From a virus, in the IMG/VR virus record IMGVR_UViG_3300034118_000632, positions 1-32,875 of that record: a stretch of 32,875 nucleotides of DNA, one strand, 5' to 3'. Under the pieces are notes generated by a model. The model did no database searches and had not been told where the DNA came from. It was given only the letters and a program-made list of their open reading frames with translations. Positions within the stretch are counted from its first letter, which is position 1. Each line of letters begins with the position of its first letter. Made by a program: the position numbers and the translations under genes. Of the stretch, positions 21,811 through 29,007 are shown piece after piece.

Positions 21811-22697
21811 TTGACGCAGCAAAGAATGGATCACGAATCAGCGCGGCGTTTGCGATGGCAGAGGCTCGCATTCAGTTAATCGAATCGCTGACCGATGAGA
21901 ACATCAAGGCCCGTCTGCTGCGAATGACGGACCCGAGAATTAACATGGTTGAACTCGCCAACAATCCAACCGACGAGGACCGGATTAGAGTTTGTGCGAT
22001 TGCCATTTTGAGTGGCTTCTGCCCCGGTGATGATCAGTTTGCCGTGTTCGGCGGCAAGGGCGGCGGAAAGCTCTACACGAAGGAAGCGGGTTTCCGAACG
22101 CTGTTTGCTCACCTTGGAATCGTTCCAGAGGTTTCGGTTGGGCATCCTGAGTTCGTGCCGCTTGGAAAGTCAGGAAAGAAAATCTGGCGAGTCGAAGGAA
22201 GGGCGTCTTGCTCCTACGGCGGCAAGGAATACGCGGTCGAGTTCTCTGGGGCGATGGCCTTGGGCCTTCCGGGCTATGAGTCGGACAATGTGGCGGGAAT
22301 CACTGCTAAGGGCCGTAGGCAGCTTCTGAAGGCTTTGTGGACGAAGGTCTCACCGATTCTGAATGATGACCAGGCGGACGAAGTGGAAGTTATGCCGCAG
22401 ACGATGCTGATTGAGGAGCCTCGACAGCCAGTGGCGGTCGAGCCTGAGCCATCGGAAACCGAAAAGCACGAGCCATCGCTCGCACGCATCCGGAAGATCC
22501 TCAGTGACAATCCGGACCAGCTCACGTTCGTTGAGTCGGTTTGGAATGAGATCGCAGCGGCAAGGACCCATGAGAAGCTGGAAGAGGCTGGTAAGGAATT
22601 GGCAGCGATGAAAGCCAGCGTGAGCAGTCAGGTGCTGTCACTGGTGCGGCCATACTATCAGGCTCGGCAGGCGGAGCTGAAAGGCGGTGCGGCATGA
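21735..22697 (+). CDS. Putative phage recombination (RecT-like?) protein
   Basis: A 320-aa protein of which residues 85-215 resemble phage annealing-type proteins: DQFAVFGGKGGGKLYTKEAGFRTLF, then HPEFVPLGKSGKKIWRVEGRASCSYGGKEYAVEF and a helical DNVAGITAKGRRQLLKALWTKVSP. The pattern of a strand-rich core with a K-x-Y-T-K-E-A/G motif is like that in RecT-type or similar single-strand annealing proteins, but I cannot name a family firmly. The C-terminal 100 residues are acidic and helical, as in SSB-interacting tails. Neighbours (RusA, Sak4-like ATPase, DUF669) support a recombination role. Confidence 0.45.
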   Translation: MGTITTTTNTVGDWLTRIDASRNELIDAAKNGSRISAAFAMAEARIQLIESLTDENIKARLLRMTDPRINMVELANNPTDEDRIRVCAIAILSGFCPGDDQFAVFGGKGGGKLYTKEAGFRTLFAHLGIVPEVSVGHPEFVPLGKSGKKIWRVEGRASCSYGGKEYAVEFSGAMALGLPGYESDNVAGITAKGRRQLLKALWTKVSPILNDDQADEVEVMPQTMLIEEPRQPVAVEPEPSETEKHEPSLARIRKILSDNPDQLTFVESVWNEIAAARTHEKLEEAGKELAAMKASVSSQVLSLVRPYYQARQAELKGGAA

Positions 22698-23245
22698 GTC
22701 GGCCATCATGGATGTTGCCGGAGATTCAGTCAATAGCGGAATTCCCCGCAGAACAGATCGCACGGCAACTTGGAAAGCTCTGCCGATACGCCGGAGCAAC
22801 GCCAGATCATTACAGCGTGGCTCGGCATTCTTTGGTTGTTGCGGCATTGGCTCCTGACGATCCAGAACACAAGATGGCGGCGTTGTTGCACGATGCACAT
22901 GAGGCATTGACTGGCGACATCCTGCGACCGATGACGCGGCTTCTTAGCATGTCCTCGCGAATGGAGATCCTCTGCGAGCAACAAGCCATTGACAGGCAGT
23001 TGTATTTACTGATTGGATTCGATCCGTCAATCGCTGTGCTAAACGCGGTCAGCACTGCCGACGACACGGCCTGCAAGCTGGAGATGCAGTTGCTGGGCAA
23101 GTCATCCAGCGAGATCACGGACGCACTGCCAAATCTCAGGGAAGCAGCTTGGCAGTTGGCGTTTCACGGAAACGCACAGATTGACGCGATGCACTGGCTA
23201 GTGTCGTTCAATGAAACACTGAAAACGCTGGAGGCCATGCGATGA
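22694..23245 (+). CDS. HD-domain phosphohydrolase (YfbR-like)
   Basis: Likely nucleotide phosphohydrolase acting on dNMPs. The 183-aa protein has the HD-domain ligands H45 (SVARHSLVVA), H66-D67 (ALLHDAHEALTGD) and D123/D124 (STADDTACKLE), in the order of YfbR-type 5'-nucleotidases, which often occur in phage genomes. They may remove unwanted nucleotides or shape the dNTP pool. The start overlaps the previous gene by ATGA and the stop overlaps the next gene. Confidence 0.85.
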   Translation: MSRPSWMLPEIQSIAEFPAEQIARQLGKLCRYAGATPDHYSVARHSLVVAALAPDDPEHKMAALLHDAHEALTGDILRPMTRLLSMSSRMEILCEQQAIDRQLYLLIGFDPSIAVLNAVSTADDTACKLEMQLLGKSSSEITDALPNLREAAWQLAFHGNAQIDAMHWLVSFNETLKTLEAMR

Positions 23246-23442
23246 CCAAACGCAAAACACGATTTCACGACGAATGGTTTGCGGTCTATGGCTACGAAAT
23301 GCCTGCTCACGTGGAACGATTGCCGATCGGGCAGATTCAGGAAGCGATTGACTTTGGCAGGAAGAAACACAGGCCGGTGACAGAGACAAGCGGCAATGAT
23401 GATTCGATGGTCTTTGAGGATAACCACAACAATTTGACATGA
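23242..23442 (+). CDS. Unknown small protein (66 aa)
   Basis: Unrecognised. MTKRKTRFHDEWFAVYGYEM with PAHVERLPIGQIQEAIDFGRKK, then an acidic tail. The segment 'P..hveRLPi.qI.eAi' has loose resemblance to a segment of the 68-aa product at 26621 (PEEIRRLPLKKICKAVM), suggesting a small shared domain. Overlaps its neighbours by 4 bases each side. Confidence 0.45.
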   Translation: MTKRKTRFHDEWFAVYGYEMPAHVERLPIGQIQEAIDFGRKKHRPVTETSGNDDSMVFEDNHNNLT

Positions 23443-23903
23443 CACGAATAGCCACAGATAACCACATGCACGAATTACTCGAACAAATTGCAGCGATGCC
23501 GCTTGCCCAGAAAGTGGCGGCTATTAACGACCTAAAGCGAATGATTCACGATGTGAGCCCATTTAAGGACGAACCTGTCGATTGCGTGCTGTGGATCGCA
23601 TCGGAAAACATCACGGCAAACGAGTACAACCCCAACAAGGTCGCGCCGCCAGAGATGGAATTGCTGGAGGTGTCAATCGTCAATGACGGCTACACGCAGC
23701 CGACAGGTCACAAGCCAATGACGCGAGATCCATCGCTCGAAGAAATCTGGGGCACGGAAACAACGATCGGGCTGGCAGAAATGATCCGATTGGAACGGCC
23801 TGATCTTCCACAGAATAAGGGGCTACATCGGCCTTCACAGATTCGGCAGTGTTCAACGCGGATGCTTCCAGGCGGTCGCGGCGTTTTGAGGGGGCAGGGA
23901 TGA
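23439..23903 (+). CDS. ParB-like N-terminal remnant fused to a duplicated module
   Basis: A 154-aa chimera. Residues 40-90 look like the start of a ParB/Srx-type nuclease domain (VDCVLWIASENITANEYNPNKVAPPEMELLEVSI, ending NDGYTQP). But the following core that carries the conserved GFHR/K region is missing; instead residues 91-154 continue as a second copy of the DPSLEEIW module (KPMTRDPSLEEIWGTETTIG). So it looks like a deletion-fusion or domain swap. ATG 23439 overlaps the previous stop. The ParB part cannot be catalytic as it stands. Confidence 0.6.
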   Translation: MTRIATDNHMHELLEQIAAMPLAQKVAAINDLKRMIHDVSPFKDEPVDCVLWIASENITANEYNPNKVAPPEMELLEVSIVNDGYTQPTGHKPMTRDPSLEEIWGTETTIGLAEMIRLERPDLPQNKGLHRPSQIRQCSTRMLPGGRGVLRGQG

Positions 23904-23904
23904 G
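23711..23904 (+). repeat. 194-bp duplicated segment, copy 2
   Basis: Partner of 20816-21009, in frame in the fusion protein and ending at the ATGAG start of the HNH gene. The last 25 bases or so are identical to copy 1, strongly at the 3' end. It could have been a site for homologous exchange between the two regions. Confidence 0.9.
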
Positions 23905-24277
23905 CCGCAAAGCGAAGACTGACAGAGTCCCCCGAACTCGCGCCGGTGGTGAGTGGACTGAAGCTGCGTTTTGGGGATTTATCCGCTCCGGTCTTCGTCA
24001 GTTGTCACGTCGATGGCCTCCGTTAGTTCGTCATGCACTGGAACGAGTGAAACGCAAAAGCCAGAGCGACAACAAACGACTGAAATGGGAGTTTCTATGC
24101 GAACGTTGCGACCAATGGTTCGCACGCAAGGAAGTTGAAGTCGATCACATCGAGCCATGTGGCTCACTGAAATCATTTGCCGATCTGAGCGTGTTTGCCG
24201 ATCGGCTGTTCTGCGAATCGGATGGGTTGAGAGTGTTGTGTTCTAAGTGTCATTTAGAGCGGAGAAAAGAGCAGTGA
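23900..24277 (+). CDS. HNH endonuclease-like protein
   Basis: Probable HNH nuclease of 125 aa. CERC (67-70), VDHIEPCGSL with D82-H83, and VLCSKCH (112-118) supply the metal-binding and catalytic elements. The middle Asn of the usual HNH motif is not obvious (an Asp, D108, stands near). N-terminal region WTEAAFWGFIRSGLRQLSRRWPP is typical of a phage HNH subfamily that lies close to recombination genes. ATG at 23900 overlaps the stop of the fusion gene. It is likely a free-standing or recombination-associated nuclease, not a terminase partner (terS is far away). Confidence 0.75.
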   Translation: MSRKAKTDRVPRTRAGGEWTEAAFWGFIRSGLRQLSRRWPPLVRHALERVKRKSQSDNKRLKWEFLCERCDQWFARKEVEVDHIEPCGSLKSFADLSVFADRLFCESDGLRVLCSKCHLERRKEQ

Positions 24278-25041
24278 AGATCTTGAAAGGCAAACAGGGC
24301 GGACCACGTCGCGTCCTGTTTCATGGGACGAACTTTATCGGAAAGACAACGTTTGCTTCGCAGGCATTTGGCGGGGCGTTACTTGCGAATCTGGAAGACG
24401 ATAGAGACGTTGACATGGACAAAACGCCGCCAATTCGAACTTGGGACGAGTGGCAGGAGTTTTGGCTCTACTGCGACACGTCATCGGCAAAAGGCGAATT
24501 CCCGTATCGCTGGATCGCCATTGATACGATCGACGCCTTGCAGCGGATCATCGAAAAGCAGATCTGCAAAGAGAAGAACGTCGAAAGCATGGCCGACGAC
24601 AAGTTTTCGTATGGTAAGGGCAACAAGTTCATTGAGGCGATGTGGGACAAGATCAAGTTCCAACTGGATTGGCTGCACACTGAACGCGGGCTCGGAATCA
24701 TCCTGCTCGCACACAGCGAAGCCGTGAAGATCACTCCGCCAGATGCACCATCATACGAACGCTGGGAGCCGTCCGTTTGTGAGTTCGCCAGGGATCTCCT
24801 TTGCGATTGGTGCCAAGAAGTTTTCTTCGGATCGTTCCGAACTTACGCAGTGAAAGAAGACACCGGATTTAATCGCACTCGAAACATCGCGGCGGGTGGC
24901 AGCGAGCGTTTCGTTAGGACGCAGCCAACGGCGGGTGTCCGTGCGAAGAACCGTTTGAACATGCCGGAAGAAATGGTTGAGTTTTCGTTTGAGAAGTATG
25001 CAGAGTTTTTTGTCCCGAGTGAAGTTTTGAAAGGTAATTGA
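24274..25041 (+). CDS. RecA-like AAA ATPase (Sak4-type)
   Basis: Single-strand annealing or strand-exchange ATPase of the phage type. The 255-aa protein has Walker A GTNFIGKTT (18-26) and Walker B IAIDTIDAL (81-89), a RecA-like core and LGIILLAHSEAVKI, whose His/Ser resembles the sensor motif of RecA/Sak4-type ATPases. GTG start at 24274 (GTGA overlap with HNH stop, GGAG nine bases upstream) is chosen over the upstream GTG 24247. DUF669 follows immediately, a pair often seen in phage recombination modules. Confidence 0.75.
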   Translation: MKILKGKQGGPRRVLFHGTNFIGKTTFASQAFGGALLANLEDDRDVDMDKTPPIRTWDEWQEFWLYCDTSSAKGEFPYRWIAIDTIDALQRIIEKQICKEKNVESMADDKFSYGKGNKFIEAMWDKIKFQLDWLHTERGLGIILLAHSEAVKITPPDAPSYERWEPSVCEFARDLLCDWCQEVFFGSFRTYAVKEDTGFNRTRNIAAGGSERFVRTQPTAGVRAKNRLNMPEEMVEFSFEKYAEFFVPSEVLKGN

Positions 25042-25042
25042 G

Positions 25043-25492
25043 ATGGCTGATTTAGGTGGATATGACGCATCGCAAGTGAAGGACAGCGAGTTTGAGGCTT
25101 TGCCTGCGGGCGAGTATCGGGCTGTCATGACTGAGAGCGAACGCAAGAAAACGAAGGACGGGGCGAGCGAGTTGTTGCAGGTCAAACTGCAGATCGTCGA
25201 CGGGCCGTTTAAGAATCGAACCGTGATCGATCGGTTCAACCTTTGGAACAAGAATCCAGAGGCAACGACGATCGCTCAGCAGCAGTTTAAAAAGGTTTGC
25301 GAGGCTCTCAACATTCCGAAGCCTCCCGACTCTTCAGCCCTGCACATGAAACCGCTGATGATCAAGCTGGCCGTGAAGGAATACAACGGCACGAATCAGA
25401 ACGAGGTGAAGGGATACAAAGCCTGCCTTCCTGCGTCGTCTTCTACTCCGGCGGAAAAGACAGCAACCGCTGGCAAGCCTGCTGGCTGGTAG
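25043..25492 (+). CDS. DUF669-family protein
   Basis: A 149-aa protein with the DUF669 pattern: LPAGEYRAVMTESERKKTKDG near residue 20, LQVKLQIVDGPFKNRTVIDRFNLW, ATTIAQQQFKKVCEAL, and LMIKLAVKEY near residue 110. Its members often sit beside phage recombination ATPases and may bind ssDNA; biochemical role is not settled. ATG 25043 follows the ATPase stop by one base. The last 30 residues are low complexity (Ala/Ser/Thr/Pro). A strong terminator follows. Confidence 0.85.
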   Translation: MADLGGYDASQVKDSEFEALPAGEYRAVMTESERKKTKDGASELLQVKLQIVDGPFKNRTVIDRFNLWNKNPEATTIAQQQFKKVCEALNIPKPPDSSALHMKPLMIKLAVKEYNGTNQNEVKGYKACLPASSSTPAEKTATAGKPAGW

Positions 25493-25504
25493 TCTCAACA
25501 ACAT

Positions 25505-25532
25505 AGGCGCGGGGCAACCTCCGCGCCTTTTT
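25505..25532 (+). terminator. Strong intrinsic terminator
   Basis: A perfect 7-bp GC stem (GGCGCGG 25506-25512 with CCGCGCC 25521-25527, extendable by A-T at 25505/25528), 8-base loop, followed by TTTTT (25528-25532). Ends the recombination operon after the DUF669 gene. Confidence 0.85.
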
Positions 25533-25552
25533 CGTCGACGGAGGGAATGCAG

Positions 25553-26542
25553 ATGGGCAGAACAACGATTGACCACAGCGGAATTTACGAACAGGAGGAA
25601 CAAGTGCAAACACAAGAACTCACGATGACAGACAGGGCCGTTCAGGAGCTGTCGACATTTAATGCGATGATTGAACAGGTTTTGCCCTATGGTCTTTTGA
25701 CCGTGGCAGAGGCCGGAATCGGACAGGTTGAAGAGGCTCACAAGTTTGTCAAGAAGCTGAACGCGAACATTGAGAAGAAGCGAAAAGAACTCAAGGCCGA
25801 TGCTTTGGAATACGGGCGGACGGTCGACAGCATCGCGAAACAGTTGACCGAAAAAGTCGACGGAGTCGAAGCAAAATTGAAGGCCGAACGCGACGCCTTC
25901 GACGCTGTTGAGAAAGCCGAGAAGGCTGCAAAGGAAGCTGAGAAAGTCGCGAAGAAACAAAGCCGCATCAACGACATGGTAGCGGCCGGAATCGCGATCG
26001 ATTGGGTTGCTGCTGAAATGCCCGACGAAGAATGGATGTGGTGGTTCTCTAAGGCAAAGAAAGCCGCTGCGGAGCAGGCCGCGATTATTGCTGAAGAGAA
26101 ACGCATCGCTCAAGAGTTTGAGGCGAAGCAACGCAAGGAACGCGAAGAACTGGCCGCGAAGATGGCTGAAGAGTCGAAGCGACAGGCCGAAGAACTGCGC
26201 ATCCGCGCCGCAGAAATGGAGAAGCAGCGACTGGCTGACGAAGCTGCGTTGGCCGAACAACGCAAGGCCATGGAGGCAGAGCGGGAAGCATTGCGACAGC
26301 AGCAGGAGCAACTTCGAAAAGCAGCCGAAGCGAAAGCCAAAGCCGAACGCGAAGCCGCCGAAGCCGCAAGGCTCGAAGCACTGAAGCCGGAGATTGAAAA
26401 GGCTCAGAGCTTTGCCGAGTGCATGATCACGGACGCTCAGGATTCTCTGATTCATCTGGGGAATCCTGAGTGGGGTAGCGATGCGATGCACGCAATTCGT
26501 AATTGCGGTGCAACCATCATCTCTTTGGTGCAGTGTCGATGA
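25553..26542 (+). CDS. Coiled-coil protein, phage recombination-associated
   Basis: A 329-aa protein dominated by coiled coil from about residue 60 to 280, rich in Ala, Glu, Lys and Arg with clear heptads (KQRKEREELAAKMAEES, EREALRQQQEQLRK). The N-terminus, TMTDRAVQELSTFNAMIEQ, resembles DUF1351-type phage proteins. Two starts are possible: ATG 25553, with GGAGGG (25540-25545) seven bases upstream, or GTG 25604, with AGGAGG upstream. Both sites look functional. A role as a scaffold for nucleases or replication factors is possible; not shown. Confidence 0.55.
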   Translation: MGRTTIDHSGIYEQEEQVQTQELTMTDRAVQELSTFNAMIEQVLPYGLLTVAEAGIGQVEEAHKFVKKLNANIEKKRKELKADALEYGRTVDSIAKQLTEKVDGVEAKLKAERDAFDAVEKAEKAAKEAEKVAKKQSRINDMVAAGIAIDWVAAEMPDEEWMWWFSKAKKAAAEQAAIIAEEKRIAQEFEAKQRKEREELAAKMAEESKRQAEELRIRAAEMEKQRLADEAALAEQRKAMEAEREALRQQQEQLRKAAEAKAKAEREAAEAARLEALKPEIEKAQSFAECMITDAQDSLIHLGNPEWGSDAMHAIRNCGATIISLVQCR

Positions 26543-26557
26543 TCGACGCTTACGACA

Positions 26558-26595
26558 AAAAGACTGGCGACGGCCAATGGCTTCGCCAGTCTTTT
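26558..26595 (+). terminator. Perfect 13-bp palindrome, bidirectional terminator
   Basis: AAAAGACTGGCGA (26558-26570) pairs perfectly with 26583-26595, with an inner GCC/GGC stem. It has A tracts upstream and T4 downstream, so it would stop transcription in either direction. Placed right after the coiled-coil gene (stop 26542). Confidence 0.75.
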
Positions 26596-26620
26596 CAAAT
26601 CTTACAGGAGGCAATTGAAA

Positions 26621-26827
26621 GTGTTCAGCGAACTAAAAGCCAGATGGCTGAAGAAGACCGGGGAGCCAATGCCGGAAGAGATCAGACGGTTACCGCTCAA
26701 AAAGATTTGCAAAGCCGTGATGCTGGTTGAGGCTGGCGTAACGGTTGTGGTTCCGAAGGAACTGACACCAGTTGTCAGCGATGGCGGCGATTCAATAACA
26801 GAGTGGGATTCGCACAAGGAGTTTTAA
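26621..26827 (+). CDS. Unknown small protein (68 aa)
   Basis: GTG 26621 with AGGAGG (26606-26611), nine bases upstream; a TTG at 26615 is too close to the ribosome site. The product is MFSELKARWLKKTGEPMPEEIRRLPLKKICKAVM followed by a beta segment with TVVVPKELTPVV and an acidic end. A loose resemblance to the 66-aa protein at 23242 is noted. It is the first gene after a terminator and just before the helicase gene, so it may be translationally linked to it. Confidence 0.55.
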   Translation: MFSELKARWLKKTGEPMPEEIRRLPLKKICKAVMLVEAGVTVVVPKELTPVVSDGGDSITEWDSHKEF

Positions 26828-28516
26828 ATGCTGTCCCCTCGATGGTATCAGTCACAAGCCAACGAAGCCGTCTGGAAGTATCTCAATGAGAAGTCCGGCA
26901 ACTGCGTTGCTGTTCTTCCTACCGGAGCCGGAAAGAGCCTCCTGATTGCACTGCTGATTCAGCAGGCTCTTGAGTTCGGCGGGCGCGTGGTTGTTCTGGC
27001 TCACCGCAAGGAACTGCTTCAGCAAAACGCCGACGAGATCAGGGGATTGATTCCCGGCGTTGATGTCGGGATCTATTCAGCGGGCCTGAAGTCAAAAGAG
27101 ATCCACAACGCAGTTGTTGTCGCTGGCATTCAGTCCGTGTTCCGCAAGGCTGAAGATCTTGGCAGGCGGCACCTTGTGATTGTTGATGAAGCTCACCTCA
27201 TTAGCGATCTCGAAGAATCGATGTACGGTCAGTTCCTCACGTCCATGAAGGCCAATGAAGGGCTTCGCATTGTGGGCCTGACCGCGACGCCGTTCAGAAC
27301 CGGGGCCGGTCCAATCTGCGGACCTGATCGACAGTTCCAGCGGATTGTCTTCGAGGCAAAAACGGCTCAGCTAATTGCAGAGGGTTTTCTCTGTCCGATC
27401 ACAAACAAGCCATCGGACCTGAAGATCGACACTGACAAGGTCGGTCTTCGCGGTGGTGAGTTCGTCGAATCGGAAATGCAGGCTGCGTTCGATGTCGACG
27501 AAAAAGTTCAGGCCGCTTGTGCGGAGATCATTGAAAAGACACAGGGCAGGCACAGCGTGCTGGTCTTTGCGTCTGGTGTTCATCACGCCGAACAGATCGC
27601 GGAGTTGCTGCCGGGGTCTGCTGTCGTCACTGGCGAAACGCTGCCAATAGAGCGAGCGGAAACGCTGCGGAGATTTGTCGCGGGTGAATTGAGGTTTCTC
27701 GTCAACGTCGATGTTCTCACCACCGGTTTCAATGCCAAGTGCGTCGACGCGATTGCCATCCTTCGCGCAACGATGTCGCCTGGCCTTTTCTGTCAGATGG
27801 TAGGTCGCGGGTTGCGTTTGCACGCCAGCAAAGCCAACTGCCTACTCTTAGACTTTGGCGGGAACATCGCTCGGCATGGTTCAATCGATGACGAGAACTT
27901 CGGGCGGTCGGAGGGAAAGGGGCGAGCGGGGGTTGCTGCCGAAAACGGACGCGGGAAGAAATGTCCGTCTTGCGAGCTGGATGTGTCGCCATCAACAGTC
28001 GTCTGCCCTGAGTGTAATTTCATCTTCCCTCGTGAGCGGGAACTGAAGCACGACACGACAGCGGACGAAAGCAGCCAGTTGACAGGCTCAATGCCTCCCG
28101 AGGAATGGGACGTTAAAGACGTTGTCGTCCGGGTCCACACAAAGAAGGATGACGGCGAAGCTCCGCAGACAGTCCGTGTTGATTACGTTTGCACCAAAGA
28201 AGGCGAATCCGGAAACCTCGCAACGATCACAATTGCTGAGTGGACCTGCCCTGGGCATCAAGGCTTTGCACGCTCGAAGTTTCTGGCGTGGTGGGACGCT
28301 CGAAGTCTTTGCGATCCACCGGACAACGCAACGGACGCTGTGGCCCTGATCAACATGGGCGTCTGCCGGAGGCCGGTAAGAATCATGACGAAAAAAGATG
28401 GGCGCTGGCATCGCATCACTGAGTGCTTTTTTGAGTCGGAGAAGCCGACTGAGTTGGCCGCGACGCCAGAGAGTGGGAAAGTGTTTTCAGGGATTGAGGA
28501 CGATTGTCCGTTCTAA
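26828..28516 (+). CDS. SF2 DEAH-box helicase with zinc ribbon
   Basis: ATP-dependent DNA or RNA helicase, 562 aa. Motif I PTGAGKS (31-37), II DEAH (120-123), III TATPF (152-156), and VI QMVGRGLRLH are present; the C-terminal part carries CPSCELDV and CPECNFIF, a zinc ribbon, followed by about 160 residues of unknown fold. The layout matches phage replication-associated type III/RecG-like SF2 proteins. AAGGAG six bases upstream of ATG 26828 gives strong translation. A role in replication or recombination is likely. Confidence 0.92.
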   Translation: MLSPRWYQSQANEAVWKYLNEKSGNCVAVLPTGAGKSLLIALLIQQALEFGGRVVVLAHRKELLQQNADEIRGLIPGVDVGIYSAGLKSKEIHNAVVVAGIQSVFRKAEDLGRRHLVIVDEAHLISDLEESMYGQFLTSMKANEGLRIVGLTATPFRTGAGPICGPDRQFQRIVFEAKTAQLIAEGFLCPITNKPSDLKIDTDKVGLRGGEFVESEMQAAFDVDEKVQAACAEIIEKTQGRHSVLVFASGVHHAEQIAELLPGSAVVTGETLPIERAETLRRFVAGELRFLVNVDVLTTGFNAKCVDAIAILRATMSPGLFCQMVGRGLRLHASKANCLLLDFGGNIARHGSIDDENFGRSEGKGRAGVAAENGRGKKCPSCELDVSPSTVVCPECNFIFPRERELKHDTTADESSQLTGSMPPEEWDVKDVVVRVHTKKDDGEAPQTVRVDYVCTKEGESGNLATITIAEWTCPGHQGFARSKFLAWWDARSLCDPPDNATDAVALINMGVCRRPVRIMTKKDGRWHRITECFFESEKPTELAATPESGKVFSGIEDDCPF

Positions 28517-28527
28517 GGATTTTGAAA

Positions 28528-29007
28528 ATGTTCGACAAGTTCAAACCGCGAAAAACAGAGTTTCGTGGGGTTGTTTTCAGGAGTAAAAGCGAAGCGTGCT
28601 TGGCTAAGTATTTTCATGACGCTGGATTCCAGTGGACTTACGAGCCAGATGGGTTCGAGGTTGATAATTATTTACCAGACTTCTGGGTTAGCTACAAAGG
28701 AGTTAACGGATCTGTACTTAAGTTTGTTGTTGAATATAAACCATCAGAGCCGACCATGACATACATGGAGGGGCGAGCTAATGACCTGCGAGATTTGACA
28801 TTCCAGCATTCGACTCCGTTTGCTGTTCTCTGTGGATCATTTTTTGAAAGCGAAGATAAGGTTCCAACAAAAACATATGTGTTCAGGCCTGGCACAATGG
28901 ACATTATGTATGTTTGGAACGGCTGGTTTTGCGACAACGGAAGGGCTGAGTATTACACGCGGCAGGCAATCGCAAGAAACAGATTCGACTTGCGAGGCAC
29001 TTACTAA
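28528..29007 (+). CDS. PD-(D/E)XK-type nuclease-like protein
   Basis: A 159-aa protein with the expected order of catalytic residues: E22 (RSKSEACLAKYF), P50-D51 (YLPDFW) and E69-Y-K71 (VVEYKPSE). The surrounding pattern, FRGVVFRSKSEACLAKYFHDAG with YEPDGF, is seen in Vsr/T7 endonuclease I-like and DUF1064-type phage nucleases. It is probably a branched-DNA or mismatch-type endonuclease. ATG 28528 has AAGGA (28516-28520) before it. Lies between the helicase and the primase, with a TAATG overlap to the latter. Confidence 0.7.
   Translation: MFDKFKPRKTEFRGVVFRSKSEACLAKYFHDAGFQWTYEPDGFEVDNYLPDFWVSYKGVNGSVLKFVVEYKPSEPTMTYMEGRANDLRDLTFQHSTPFAVLCGSFFESEDKVPTKTYVFRPGTMDIMYVWNGWFCDNGRAEYYTRQAIARNRFDLRGTY

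Noticed and set aside
23900-24277. HNH endonuclease as the packaging partner of the terminase
   Set aside because: Packaging HNH proteins lie beside terL; this one is more than 21 kb away among recombination genes.
25334-26614. A 426-aa open frame on the minus strand
   Set aside because: It is the exact shadow of the Ala/Glu/Lys-rich coiled-coil gene (low-complexity codons give Leu/Phe/Arg-rich antisense), has no ribosome site, and no gene elsewhere lies on the minus strand.
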